A stretch of DNA of 36,312 nucleotides from Coprovicinus avistercoris (GCA_018714895.1 DVMQ01000021.1:1-36312); one strand, 5' to 3'; shown: positions 24,020-32,804, counted from the first letter of the stretch. The notes: a model not told the origin generated them from the letters alone. Numbers and translations are program-made.

Positions 24020-24376
24020 TTAGGTGCCCGCGGGATACATAAACTGCTTAAAGAAACAGCTGCGTGCACCGGTGTGGCAAGCAGGGCCTGGCGAATCTAC
24101 ACGCGCAAGCAGGGTATCTGAATCGCAATCAGCCCATAGCTCCACTAATCTCTGCATATTACCGCTGGTAGCACCTTTATTCCAAAGCTCTTGTCTACTG
24201 CGACTCCAAAACCAGGTTGTGCCTGTCTCAAGCGTAAGGCGAAGCGATTCCGCGTTCATCCATGCAACCATAAGAACCTCGCCCGTGTCGTACTGTTGCA
24301 CCACACAAGGTACAAGACCCTTATCGTCAAATGTTACTTGGTCAGGCGAAATAATCTCTCTCTTTGGTGTTGCCAC
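24020..24376 (-). CDS. hisI: Phosphoribosyl-AMP cyclohydrolase
   Basis: 118 aa. It opens the purine ring of phosphoribosyl-AMP, the third histidine step. The family's metal-binding residues are present: the acidic cluster DCDSD (Asp83, Cys84, Asp85, Asp87) and Cys100/Cys107 in GPACHTGARSC. VLMVAWMN and TTWFWSRSRQELW are the usual substrate-binding stretches. It begins with GTG at 24376, with GGAG about 11 nt upstream, 21 bp after hisF. Confidence 0.95.
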   Translation of the reverse strand: MATPKREIISPDQVTFDDKGLVPCVVQQYDTGEVLMVAWMNAESLRLTLETGTTWFWSRSRQELWNKGATSGNMQRLVELWADCDSDTLLARVDSPGPACHTGARSCFFKQFMYPAGT

Positions 24377-24397
24377 AACAGTGCACTCCTCTCACAC

Positions 24398-25180
24398 TTA
24401 AAAATCCAGACGAACTGGAATGCCCTGACTGGCCATGTATTCTTTTACTTGACGGATACTAAAAGTACCGAAGTGGAACACACTAGCGGCAAGCACAGCG
24501 TCGGCCTCACCTTCCAGAATACCTTCTGCGAAGTGCTCGAGCGTGCCCACACCACCCGATGCAATAACCGGAATAGGTACTGCTCGTGCCACAGCACGAG
24601 TAAGCGCAAGGTCAAAGCCCTCTTTAGTTCCATCGCGATCCATACTGGTAAGCAATATTTCACCGGCACCACGTCGCGCGGCTTCCTCCGCCCATGCCAC
24701 AGCATCAATACCTGTCGGTTCACGTCCACCTGCCAGATATACTTCCCAACGATCCGCTCCTGGACGTCCGGGTTCACCTACTCGTTTTGCGTCGATAGCA
24801 CAGATAACAGCCTGACTGCCAAATGCAGTAGCAGCAGCCGTAATAAGATCTGGATTTCGAACAGCGGCTGAGTTTACCGACACCTTGTCTGACCCAGCTG
24901 CAATCATCGTGCGGCATCCTGCTACATCGCGAAAGCCACCACCCACGGTAAATGGAATGCGTAGTTCAGCAGCTGCTCGACTCGCTAAATCTATGGTAGT
25001 GGCACGGTTATCTGACGTTGCCGTGATATCGAGAAACACTACTTCGTCTGCGCCTTCTCTGTCATAGGCGCGCGCAAGCTCAACCGGATCTCCGGCATCG
25101 CGCAAATCCACGAAGTTGACGCCTTTCACAACGCGGCCATCTTTAACATCAAGACATGGTATGACGCGCCTTGTAAGCAT
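24398..25180 (-). CDS. hisF: Imidazole glycerol phosphate synthase, cyclase subunit
   Basis: 260 aa beta/alpha barrel. With HisH it converts PRFAR and glutamine-derived ammonia to imidazole glycerol phosphate and AICAR. The catalytic acids Asp11 (IPCLDVKDG) and Asp130 (CAIDAKR) and the phosphate-binding GGGFRD and ASGGVGT motifs are intact. ATG 25180 follows AAAGGG; the longer upstream frame lacks homology. HisH, its partner, is encoded about 10 kb upstream at the window edge, so the usual hisH-hisA-hisF order is interrupted. Confidence 0.96.
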   Translation of the reverse strand: MLTRRVIPCLDVKDGRVVKGVNFVDLRDAGDPVELARAYDREGADEVVFLDITATSDNRATTIDLASRAAAELRIPFTVGGGFRDVAGCRTMIAAGSDKVSVNSAAVRNPDLITAAATAFGSQAVICAIDAKRVGEPGRPGADRWEVYLAGGREPTGIDAVAWAEEAARRGAGEILLTSMDRDGTKEGFDLALTRAVARAVPIPVIASGGVGTLEHFAEGILEGEADAVLAASVFHFGTFSIRQVKEYMASQGIPVRLDF

Positions 25181-25412
25181 ACAGACCCTTTCGCATGAGA
25201 TTGAATATAAGGCCAATCATACCGTGGAGATCCAGCGAGAAGACCGAAGAGCAGTGACACGCACCCAGTTATTAACAGACTAGGTAAATACTGCTGGCAC
25301 TGAAGACAGCATCAGCTGCATCGAAGTCACCAAAATCCTCAACGAGGTTGTAAGATCTGGAACAGTAAGGGAATATCCATTTCAATTGGTAAACCCTCTA
25401 AGGAGGTCAGGT

Positions 25413-26084
25413 ATGGATTCCTCTTCACGTAACGCTGGCACTACTCTCCTTGATGCCTTGAAAAAGCGGTTTGCCTGCAAACGCTATAACCCCGAAGAGC
25501 ACATTTCAGACGAGGCTTTTAATACTATCCTCGAAGCAGGTCGACTCTCTCCTAGCTCTTTTGGCTTGGAACCATGGAAGTTTTTAGTTATTGAAAACAA
25601 GGAACTGCTCGCAGAGATTTTGGCAGCATCCTGGGGTGCCAAGAAGAACGCAGATCGTACAATCGTTATCTTAGCCAAACGCGGTGTCACCATTGAAAGT
25701 GACTGGTTCTACAACATTAATCAGCACGTTAAAGGCATGACAGACGCCGATATCGAGACGCTCAAAGAGCATTTCAACTCATTCCAACAAAATGATCTTC
25801 ATGTTTTGGATAGCGAGCGCACACTCTTTGATTGGGCAAGCAAGCAAACGTATATTGTGCTTGCTAATATGCTCACCGCAGCAGCAGTTATGGGTATCGA
25901 CGCCACCCCTATTGAGGGATACAACCGTGAAGCCTTAACCAAGGTGCTTGTTGACCATCAGTTGTTTGATCCTGAGCAATGGGGTGTGTCAATCTTAGTT
26001 CAGTTTGGCGTGCACGATCCGAGCCACCGCCCGCATCCTAAGATGCGTCGACCAATGAATGAGGTTGTGGAATACGTTAAATAG
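25413..26084 (+). CDS. Nitroreductase-family (NfsB-like) flavoenzyme
   Basis: 223 aa. FMN-dependent NAD(P)H oxidoreductases of this family reduce nitro compounds, quinones or enones. The N-terminal FMN-phosphate motif KKRFACKRYNP, the SPSSFGLEPWKFLVI segment, NMLTAAAVMGIDATPIEGYN and the C-terminal RRP region are typical of NfsB-like proteins. ATG 25413 has an excellent AAGGAGG site. Its gene converges with an aldo/keto reductase gene. The natural substrate is unknown. The 232-bp stretch between it and hisF contains a promoter region but no recognisable gene. Confidence 0.92.
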   Translation: MDSSSRNAGTTLLDALKKRFACKRYNPEEHISDEAFNTILEAGRLSPSSFGLEPWKFLVIENKELLAEILAASWGAKKNADRTIVILAKRGVTIESDWFYNINQHVKGMTDADIETLKEHFNSFQQNDLHVLDSERTLFDWASKQTYIVLANMLTAAAVMGIDATPIEGYNREALTKVLVDHQLFDPEQWGVSILVQFGVHDPSHRPHPKMRRPMNEVVEYVK

Positions 26085-26110
26085 TCGGAACAGTTAATGC
26101 GCGCGGTCTG

Positions 26111-27301
26111 TTATTGCCTTTTACGTTGAGCAAACCGCGCCAGCGCCCAACCGATCGGTCCAGGTTGAAAGCGATGTCCTACCTCAACCAGACGCGCAGG
26201 GATATCGATATGCTGTGGACATTTGCGAGCGCAGGCACCACAGTGAATACAATTGCTCACAAGTTTGGGCTGTGTAGTGCGGATAGCACTTGCAGTGAAA
26301 TATTGGCTTACCCCGGTAAACCATCCATATGCAAAGCTTGCATTGTACGCAGCAAAGCATCCGGGAATATTGATTCCCTGAGGACACGGCATGCAATAGT
26401 TACATCCTGTGCAAGGTACTCGATTACTGCGTTCAAACACTTCTCGAACACGCTCGATAACCGCATGATTCTGTGGGGTAAATGAGTCTGGCAGTGCATG
26501 ATCGGCAAGGGTTGCATTCTCATCAAGCTGAGCGATGGTATTCATACCAGAAAGTACCATCGTCACCTCTGGGTGATTCCACACCCAGGAAAGCCCCCAT
26601 GCAGCCGGCGTCGCAAGCTGAGCCGTAGCAGCTTTCTCGAAAAGACTTGCAGCATTTTGGGGCAGCTTATCCGCCAGACGTCCACCGAGAAGTGGTTCCA
26701 TAATGAACACGGCAAGCCCGCGTGCTGCCGCAGCTTTGAGACCCGCTGTACCAGCCTGGTAATTCTCGCCAACGTAGTTGTATTGAATCTGACAAAAGTC
26801 CCAATCATAGGCATCGAGCAAGATGGGAAAATCATCCCTACTGCCGTGATATGAAAATCCAATCTGTTTCATCCGTCCAGCTGCTTTTTGTTGTGCAATC
26901 CACGACTCAATACCCAACTCACACAAACGTTTCCATTGAGCAGGACTTGTTACATTGTGTATGAGATAGTAATCCACATAGCTCGTGCGAAGTCTTCTAA
27001 GCTGTTCAGAAAAGAACTTGTCAAAGTCTTCTTGGGAGTGGCAGGAGCCATGGGGTAATTTTGTAGCAATAAAGACCTGGTCACGTATGCCAAGCTCTCC
27101 TAACGCCGAACCAACAGCCATCTCATTACCGGGGTATAGATAGGCAGTATCAAAATAATTGATACCCAGCTCATTTGCATGAGCAATAAGAGCTCGCACC
27201 TGTTTATGGTCAGGATGCCCTGGAGGACCAGGAAAACGCATGCAGCCCAAACCAAGCGCAGAGATTTTCTCACCATTGCGTGGGTTTATCCGGTACTGCA
27301 T
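26111..27301 (-). CDS. Aldo/keto reductase with C-terminal 4Fe-4S ferredoxin-like tail
   Basis: 396 aa. Residues 1-290 form the AKR barrel with the catalytic tetrad visible (Asp51, Tyr56, Lys81, His115) and SGMNTIAQLDEN near the cofactor end. The tail holds two cysteine clusters: CTGCNYCMPC (297-306) and CIHCGACARKC (351-361), the pattern of a 4Fe-4S module. Such proteins occur widely in anaerobes and probably couple carbonyl reduction to ferredoxin-like electron flow; the substrate is not known. ATG 27301 follows CAGGAG. A 172-bp AT-rich gap upstream shows no further gene. Confidence 0.93.
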   Translation of the reverse strand: MQYRINPRNGEKISALGLGCMRFPGPPGHPDHKQVRALIAHANELGINYFDTAYLYPGNEMAVGSALGELGIRDQVFIATKLPHGSCHSQEDFDKFFSEQLRRLRTSYVDYYLIHNVTSPAQWKRLCELGIESWIAQQKAAGRMKQIGFSYHGSRDDFPILLDAYDWDFCQIQYNYVGENYQAGTAGLKAAAARGLAVFIMEPLLGGRLADKLPQNAASLFEKAATAQLATPAAWGLSWVWNHPEVTMVLSGMNTIAQLDENATLADHALPDSFTPQNHAVIERVREVFERSNRVPCTGCNYCMPCPQGINIPGCFAAYNASFAYGWFTGVSQYFTASAIRTTQPKLVSNCIHCGACARKCPQHIDIPARLVEVGHRFQPGPIGWALARFAQRKRQ

Positions 27302-27473
27302 GAAAACTCCTGTTCAGAAATATGGATTGACCATTTTGATGACAACATTAAATTATCGCTGTATCTCGAATTGTTTTATCCGTGACCGGTATTTGCTCCT
27401 GTTTTGGGTGCACACAGTTCATTTTGGATAATCTCATCTCAAGTGAACCCGCATACCCTCATTTTTTCGGTAA

Positions 27474-28187
27474 CTAGATAAAGGCAAGAGCAACAGCAAC
27501 TACAACAGCAGGAAGCATATTTGCAGTATTAAAGGTACGCTCATAAACAAGGTTGACGCCAACACAGAAGATAAGAATTGATCCCACCACAGAAAGATTC
27601 GCGAGAGCAGCATCGGTCATGATGGGCTCTATAGCGCGTGCAAGTAAGGTTATAGAGCCTTGCAAAATTCCAACAGGAATAGCAGAAAACAGACATCCAA
27701 CACCCATAGATGCAGTCATTGCGGCAATTATCAGTGCATCAAGCACGCCTTTAAGAGCAAGGGTAGACCAGTCGCCAAGAATGCCGTCTTGAATAGAACC
27801 CACAACTGCCATTGCCCCAATACACACGGTAAAAGTAGCTGTTAGAAAGGCGTCGAGAAAACGTTTGTTTTCTGTATTGCCAGAAACGCGACGCAGCCAT
27901 ACCCCAAAGCGCTCAAGTGCACCGTTGATATTGAGAAGCTCACCTATAAGCGTGCCAAGCGCAAGAGCTGCAACAACAAGCATTGTTCCACCAGAAACGA
28001 GCTCTCCATTATTTATGGAGAGCATGCCTTGTAGTGCACCAGCAAGGCCAATGAAGATAACACTTACTCCCGTTGCTTTAAGCAAACCCTCTTGCACATG
28101 AGGCGCGATAAGACGACCACCAAAAAGACCTACTGCCCCACCTACCAAGATAAGCACAACATTGAGAAGTGTTCCTAAACCGATCAT
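27474..28187 (-). CDS. DUF554 membrane protein
   Basis: 237 aa with about seven hydrophobic segments, beginning MIGLGTLLNVVLILVGG and containing the conserved GVSVIFIGL, LGTLIGELLNI, GSIQDG and SMGVGCLFSA stretches of DUF554 (YdfK/YqgA-like) proteins. Function of the family is unknown; a transport role is often assumed. The ATG at 28187 gives the usual N-terminus, but AAAGGAG is 14 nt upstream, and an ATG pair near 28223 would add 12 residues, so the exact start is uncertain. It is divergent from the surface protein gene. Confidence 0.88.
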   Translation of the reverse strand: MIGLGTLLNVVLILVGGAVGLFGGRLIAPHVQEGLLKATGVSVIFIGLAGALQGMLSINNGELVSGGTMLVVAALALGTLIGELLNINGALERFGVWLRRVSGNTENKRFLDAFLTATFTVCIGAMAVVGSIQDGILGDWSTLALKGVLDALIIAAMTASMGVGCLFSAIPVGILQGSITLLARAIEPIMTDAALANLSVVGSILIFCVGVNLVYERTFNTANMLPAVVVAVALAFI

Positions 28188-28349
28188 ACGTTTCGCATGT
28201 TCTCCTTTGGTGTAATGCATCACATCATGCGCAGGACAAATCTTTTTTCACGCTACCAAAAACACTATATCAGCGTAAACACGGTTTCTAGGATGAGGGT
28301 ATCGAGAAACACTTCCCACTATAGGGATCCTGACGAAAGGGTGCTCCTC

Positions 28350-29114
28350 ATGAAAAACCTCCTTGATCAGCTAAAGACACATAAGAAACAAGCTATCGCG
28401 ACAGGAGCTGGAATAATCGGCTTATGCTTGGCGTTGGTGTTAATTGTTGTTGGTTTCCCTGCAATACCAGATACAGGAACAGACAATAACTGGAATCAAA
28501 ATGCCCTTGAAGCTACAACAAGCACTGACTCAGACAACAATAAAGACCAGGTAACGACTAAAAACAATCAACAAAAAGAGAAAACCTCAGATAAAACTGA
28601 AAACAATAAAGACAAACAAGCTTCTTCCACCACTTCTTCTCATTTATCAAACAGCCAACAAAATGGTTCATCGTCTGACAAGCAAAGCTCAATAAACAAA
28701 AAAGCAGCAGATACTTCCGCAGGTCAGAGCGATGATTCAAATAATGCTGGGAACAGCTCTCATACGCATACGTGGCAAGATCACACGGCCTCCAGACAAG
28801 TGTGGGTATCCAATATGGTTACGGTGCCCGACTACGAAACACAAACTATTCGAGGAGGTCAGCTCTATACACAGCACTCCGATGGAAATTGGTACAGCGA
28901 TGGAGAGACATACTGGTTCTATACAGATGCAGACTACGACGCATTCAAGAGTCTCATTATCGAGAAAATGCGAAACGAAGGATATATTGGCAACTACGTA
29001 AATCGCAGCAAAACCGAGAAAGTCCAGGTTGGATCCCACCAGGAAGATCACGGCTCATATAAAACAGAAACATACGTGGACTACCAATATTGTGCTTGTG
29101 GCGCTAAGAAGTAG
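28350..29114 (+). CDS. Predicted membrane-anchored surface protein with C-terminal His/Trp/Cys domain
   Basis: 254 aa; I do not recognise a named family. Residues ~17-37 are one hydrophobic segment after a Lys-rich start (signal anchor, no lipobox). Residues ~42-137 are a low-complexity Ser/Thr/Asn/Gln/Lys/Asp linker typical of wall-spanning tethers. The last ~115 residues form a compact domain with HTHTWQDH (138-145), several aromatic-rich strands and a terminal CACGAKK (Cys248, Cys250), resembling repeat-type domains of Gram-positive surface proteins where His and Cys could hold a metal. ATG 28350 follows AAAGGG by about 9 nt; the open frame upstream crosses the promoter region. It is transcribed alone, divergent from DUF554, and is followed by an M18 peptidase gene. 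Confidence 0.8.
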   Translation: MKNLLDQLKTHKKQAIATGAGIIGLCLALVLIVVGFPAIPDTGTDNNWNQNALEATTSTDSDNNKDQVTTKNNQQKEKTSDKTENNKDKQASSTTSSHLSNSQQNGSSSDKQSSINKKAADTSAGQSDDSNNAGNSSHTHTWQDHTASRQVWVSNMVTVPDYETQTIRGGQLYTQHSDGNWYSDGETYWFYTDADYDAFKSLIIEKMRNEGYIGNYVNRSKTEKVQVGSHQEDHGSYKTETYVDYQYCACGAKK

Positions 29115-29219
29115 AAGCCGGCGACACAGGGTCCACCACAGAGCCATGCTACTATCTCCCTAAGAACTTAATCGGATTACTGGCGGGAGTTTTCCCATAC
29201 AAAATAAGAGAGGTATGTC

Positions 29220-30611
29220 ATGGAGCGTCCGAACGCTTGGAAGTCCTACGACCAAGATGAGCTTGAAAAACTTGAACAAGTTTGTGCAGATTATCGCGCG
29301 TTTATCAGCGAAAATAAAACTGAACGCGAGTGTGCGCAAGCCACAGTAAAGCTCGCTGAAGCCGCAGGATATGTCAATCTTGAAACAGTTGTCGCTGAGG
29401 GACGTAAGCTTTCTGCCAGCGATAAGGTCTATGCTGTTAACCACAACAAGACGGTAATGCTCGTGAATCTGGGCACCAAACCCCTTGAGGAAGGCATGAA
29501 TATCTTGGGGGCCCATATTGACTCCCCTCGCCTCGACATAAAGCAGAATCCGCTCTATGAGGCTGGCGATATAGCCTACCTGGACACACATTACTACGGC
29601 GGCGTAAAAGCCTACCACTGGGTAGCCACGCCTCTCGCCTTGCATGGTGTGGTATGCAAAAAGGATGGCACCACGGTAGATGTTTGCGTGGGAGAAGATG
29701 CTTCCGATCCTGTCTTCTGTGTTTCTGATTTGCTTATTCATCTCGCCGGCGATCAAATGAAGAAACCTGCAAGCGAAGCAGTTGATCACGAGAACCTTGA
29801 CGTTATTGTGGGAGGTCGTCCTGTCACAATCGAAGAAGGAGACGAAGAAAAAGAGCCTGTCAAAAAGCTCTTCTTAGATCTTCTCAAAGAGAAGTACGAC
29901 ATCGACGAAGAAGATTTCTTGTCCGCTGAAATTGAAGTAGTACCCGCAGGCGCTGCCCGTGAGATGGGCCTCGACCGCTCGATGATTTTGGGCTACGGCC
30001 AAGACGACCGTGTTTGCGCATACACCTCGCTTGCTGCACAACTTGCAGTTCCTGAGGTTGAGCGCACTTCCGTTACCCTTCTCGTGGATAAAGAGGAAAT
30101 TGGCTCTGTAGGTGCCACTGGCATGACAAGCCGTTTCTTTGAGAATTGCATTGCTGAGATTATGGAACTCGCTGGTGAAGGCGGCACCCTTAAGCTGCGT
30201 CGAGCTCTGGCACATTCGCGCATGCTCTCCTCTGATGTATCTGCTGGTTTTGACACGCTCTATGCAGATCGCTTTGAGAAGAAAAATGCCGCCATTATGG
30301 GACATGGTCTCTGCTTTAACAAATTCACCGGCTCGCGCGGTAAAGCCGGATCAAACGATGCCGATGCAGAATATCTTGCTGAGATTCGCGACATTATGGA
30401 TGAAGCTGGTGTTGCCTTCCAAACCTGCGAACTCGGTCGCATTGGCGCTGGCGGCGGTGGCACCATTGCCTTCATTCTTGCCGAATACGATATGAATGTT
30501 GTAGATGCTGGCGTAGCCGTTCTTTCTATGCACTCACTGTGGGAAGTTTCCAATAAAGCCGACGTTTACGAGGCTTATAAGGGATACTGCGCATTCATCA
30601 AGCGCTCATAG
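29220..30611 (+). CDS. M18-family zinc aminopeptidase
   Basis: 463 aa, typical length. M18 enzymes are large cytosolic complexes that remove N-terminal residues from peptides, using two zinc ions. The first metal ligand motif GAHIDSPRLD (His99, Asp101), the glutamates in LLVDKEEIGSVGATG, the late GRIGAGGGGTIAFIL and the final metal histidine in SMHSLWE are present. It fits the bacterial/clostridial ApeA-like branch more than the yeast-type one. SD GAGAGG precedes the ATG. A clear terminator follows the stop codon by about 30 nt, so it is a single-gene transcript. Confidence 0.94.
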   Translation: MERPNAWKSYDQDELEKLEQVCADYRAFISENKTERECAQATVKLAEAAGYVNLETVVAEGRKLSASDKVYAVNHNKTVMLVNLGTKPLEEGMNILGAHIDSPRLDIKQNPLYEAGDIAYLDTHYYGGVKAYHWVATPLALHGVVCKKDGTTVDVCVGEDASDPVFCVSDLLIHLAGDQMKKPASEAVDHENLDVIVGGRPVTIEEGDEEKEPVKKLFLDLLKEKYDIDEEDFLSAEIEVVPAGAAREMGLDRSMILGYGQDDRVCAYTSLAAQLAVPEVERTSVTLLVDKEEIGSVGATGMTSRFFENCIAEIMELAGEGGTLKLRRALAHSRMLSSDVSAGFDTLYADRFEKKNAAIMGHGLCFNKFTGSRGKAGSNDADAEYLAEIRDIMDEAGVAFQTCELGRIGAGGGGTIAFILAEYDMNVVDAGVAVLSMHSLWEVSNKADVYEAYKGYCAFIKRS

Positions 30612-30641
30612 CGCAAGAAAGAACAAAGTACGCTTTTTAGT

Positions 30642-30678
30642 GACCCAAACTCCTTGTTGGAATTTGGGTCCCTTTTTA
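30642..30678 (+). terminator. Terminator of the M18 aminopeptidase gene
   Basis: GACCCAAA (30642-30649) pairs with TTTGGGTC (30663-30670), followed by CCTTTTT. A strong plus-strand Rho-independent terminator. Confidence 0.85.
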
Positions 30679-30818
30679 TAGAGCGCCTGCTTGGTGCATC
30701 GGAGTCTATAAGCAGGACAAACCGCTGAATAAGAGAATCGACCTGTTATAGCCCTAATCGCTGGGGAGACAAGTGATAATCCTGACTCATATCCCCAACG
30801 GTTTAATTACCAGACAGA
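30679..30818. other. Gene-free structured stretch downstream of the M18 gene
   Basis: No gene is seen. Possible secondary structure: CCTGCTT/AAGCAGG (30686-30716), AAACCG/CGGTTT (30719-30724 with 30799-30804), and GGGGA/TCCCC (30763-30796). I could not match these to a known riboswitch or RNA family. Together with 30819-31364 it makes a 750-bp interval with little or no convincing coding sequence. Confidence 0.4.
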
Positions 30819-31223
30819 ATGGCACTGCTTCAAAACGACATTTCAAACCTTGGATCTCCGAGAATGGTGGTCGACAATCGCTTTAGTGAAATGAGTGATA
30901 CAGACGCAGAGTCAGTGATACATGAGCAAATGGAATACCTTACGCACGTTGGTAGCTTCGATTTTCGCGATGCCGGCATCATAACCAAGGATGGCAAGCT
31001 CAAAAGAATACGGAAAGAAAAAAAGCAGCTCCTAAAGCTCTTTCGAGCGCTCCGGGCACCCCGGAGGGGAGCTGCTACTAGAAGTATAACCCAAACAATG
31101 TGTAGCAAAACGGAATACGAACCTTTCTGCTGGTCCGATTCATACACCACATTCATGAATATTTATTCCTGTGGGAGGAAGGGTTTGCCGTCCCTCCCAC
31201 GGGATATGTTGAATACACGATAG
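30819..31223 (+). CDS. Doubtful 134-aa open frame (hypothetical or gene remnant)
   Basis: An open frame without Shine-Dalgarno. The first ~70 codons have a protein-like, mixed charged composition (for example MSDTDAESVIHEQMEYL and FRDAGIITKDGKLKRI) that I cannot assign. The rest runs straight through a GC-rich inverted-repeat structure (31024-31076) and a second hairpin and looks non-coding. It may be the decayed 5' part of a former gene, or chance. The opposite strand also has an open frame here, which lowers confidence further. Confidence 0.2.
   Translation: MALLQNDISNLGSPRMVVDNRFSEMSDTDAESVIHEQMEYLTHVGSFDFRDAGIITKDGKLKRIRKEKKQLLKLFRALRAPRRGAATRSITQTMCSKTEYEPFCWSDSYTTFMNIYSCGRKGLPSLPRDMLNTR
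31017..31088 (-). ncRNA. Candidate ~60-nt small RNA or complex terminator
   Basis: On the minus strand AGCAGCTCC (31076-31068) pairs perfectly with GGAGCTGCT (31032-31024). The enclosed sequence forms two further hairpins, CTCCGGG/CCCGGAG with loop GTG and GCTC/GAGC with a GAAA-type loop, giving a closed three-way junction. Seven T residues follow immediately (31024-31018). A -10-like TATACT (31088-31083) sits exactly so that transcription would start at the first base of the outer stem. The -35 is weak. This could be an autonomous small RNA ending in its own terminator, or an elaborate terminator for the symporter transcript about 290 nt upstream. Confidence 0.4.
31168..31203. repeat. 8-bp inverted repeat (GTGGGAGG/CCTCCCAC)
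   Basis: A perfect 8-bp inverted repeat around a 14-nt loop, with flanking CC/GG pairs. It has no U-run on either strand. It is an isolated structured element in the gap between the M18 and symporter genes; its role is unknown. Confidence 0.5.
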
Positions 31224-31298
31224 CGTTAACATGCACAAAAGAATGCTGAGTTAACTGTATGTGATTATAAAAATCTTGATGGTGGTTTACTATCAATG

Positions 31299-31345
31299 AA
31301 AGCCGATGTGCGCCGGCCAGTGTGCCGGAACGACCTTCGGCTTTT
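31299..31345 (-). terminator. Probable 3' hairpin/terminator of the symporter gene
   Basis: AAAGCCGA (31299-31306) pairs with TCGGCTTT (31337-31344), with an inner CCGGC/GCCGG hairpin. It starts about 20 nt after the symporter stop codon. The minus-strand tail has only TTT; the plus strand has TTTTC. It may act in both directions. Confidence 0.5.
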
Positions 31346-31364
31346 CTGCTATCTCTTTAGCCTT

Positions 31365-32804
31365 CTAAACATCCCATTTATCATGAAATATCAACAAGCT
31401 GCTATAGTCCGTATCACGAGGACGCTTACGATCGGGATCGCAGAAAAAATCCTGTGAGAGACGGCGAATTGCAGGAGCGAGTGCAATAAGAGCAATAAGG
31501 TTGGGGATGGCCATAAGTCCGTTGAAGCAATCGGCAAATTCCCACACCATATCGAGATTGGCCACACATCCCGCAAACACCATGGCAACATAAGCTACCT
31601 GATAGATACGAATTACCACGCGACCACCGCGATGCGTGCGGAAGAGATACTCAACGCACTTCTCACCGTAGTAGTACCACGCAATAAGGGTTGCGAATGC
31701 GAAGAATATAAGTCCAACAGTCACAATATATTGACCACCAGGAATGCTCTGTCCAAAAGCCATTGAGCTCATAGCGCCTTCAGACATCATGGGATCAGCA
31801 CACCAAAGACCAGAAGTGAGAATGACTAGACCCGTTATGGTGCACATAACGATGCTATCGAAGAACACCTCAAAGGTTCCCCAGAGACCCTGACGAGCGG
31901 GATGGTCAGTGTCAGCAGAAGCATGTGCAATAGGTGCTGAACCCATACCCGCTTCATGAGTAAATACACCACGCGACATACCAATACGGCATGCATACAT
32001 AACCGTAGCGCCTGTAAAACCACCTATGGCAGCAGTGCCTGTAAAAGCATCCTGGAAAATCAGAGCGATAGCGGTTGGGATTTCTGCAGCGTTGATAATG
32101 AGCACTACTAAAGCACCGACAAGGTAGAAAATAGCTGCAAAAGGTATGAGTATCTCAGTAAAGTGAGAGATACGCTTAATTCCACCGATAAGCACCAGCC
32201 CAGCAAACACAGCTACAACAACGCCAATAACGGGAAGCGGAATACCAAAAGTTGCATTTACGCTACCGGCAAGTGAATTTGCCTGTACACTCGCACCAAT
32301 ACCAAATGATGCCAGAAAGCCAAAAATTGCAAACAATACGGCAAGCCATGTTGTACCCAAGCCACGCGAGATGTAATACATGGGGCCACCCACGATCTCC
32401 CCGCGATCATTGCGAGTACGATAGGCCACCGACAATGTAACTTCGCAGTATTTGATAACCATGCCTGCAAGCGCACTCAACCACAGCCAAAAAATAGATC
32501 CAGGACCGCCGGTAGCAACAGCGAGCGCTACTCCAACGATATTGCCGGTGCCAAGCGTTCCTGCAAGCGCTGTGCATACTGCCTGAAAAGGCGAAATCGA
32601 ACCATGCTCTAACTCAGATTTATCCGAACGATGAAAAAGTGTCTTGGTGGTATAGCGCATCACAACATTGAAACGCGTAAATACAACACCTTTGATGACA
32701 AAAAACAAAAATATGCCTGTACCAATCATGAGCACAACCATGGGAATGCCCCACAGCACATTGTTATTCAACGTGGAAAGTGCAGACATGAAGATGTCGA
32801 ACAT
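31365..32804 (-). CDS. Alanine/glycine:cation symporter (AGCS family)
   Basis: 479 aa with about ten or eleven membrane helices. AGCS carriers bring in alanine or glycine with sodium or protons. The family signature is clear: ALAGTLGTGNIVGVALAVA (from about residue 79), GPGSIFWLWLSALAGM, GGPMYYISRGLG, a sodium-site region RGVFTHEAGMGSAPIAHA and a C-terminal FADCFNGLMAIPN. SD AAGGGG precedes the ATG. No glycine riboswitch is recognisable upstream. It lies downstream of the PIN-toxin gene on the same strand, 114 bp apart, and probably has its own promoter there. Confidence 0.95.
   Translation of the reverse strand: MFDIFMSALSTLNNNVLWGIPMVVLMIGTGIFLFFVIKGVVFTRFNVVMRYTTKTLFHRSDKSELEHGSISPFQAVCTALAGTLGTGNIVGVALAVATGGPGSIFWLWLSALAGMVIKYCEVTLSVAYRTRNDRGEIVGGPMYYISRGLGTTWLAVLFAIFGFLASFGIGASVQANSLAGSVNATFGIPLPVIGVVVAVFAGLVLIGGIKRISHFTEILIPFAAIFYLVGALVVLIINAAEIPTAIALIFQDAFTGTAAIGGFTGATVMYACRIGMSRGVFTHEAGMGSAPIAHASADTDHPARQGLWGTFEVFFDSIVMCTITGLVILTSGLWCADPMMSEGAMSSMAFGQSIPGGQYIVTVGLIFFAFATLIAWYYYGEKCVEYLFRTHRGGRVVIRIYQVAYVAMVFAGCVANLDMVWEFADCFNGLMAIPNLIALIALAPAIRRLSQDFFCDPDRKRPRDTDYSSLLIFHDKWDV

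Noticed and set aside
25181..25412. Short open frames on both strands between hisF and the nitroreductase gene
   Set aside because: Neither has a start with a ribosome site or a recognisable sequence; about 40 codons open on both strands is expected by chance. A gene remnant cannot be excluded.
30679..30818. Possible riboswitch downstream of the M18 gene
   Set aside because: Pairings exist, but no known riboswitch core could be matched and no gene with a start lies suitably downstream.
30830..31156. Minus-strand 108-codon frame with a hydrophobic stretch
   Set aside because: It reads through the small-RNA/terminator hairpin and its T-run, and has no Shine-Dalgarno; it is more likely non-coding.
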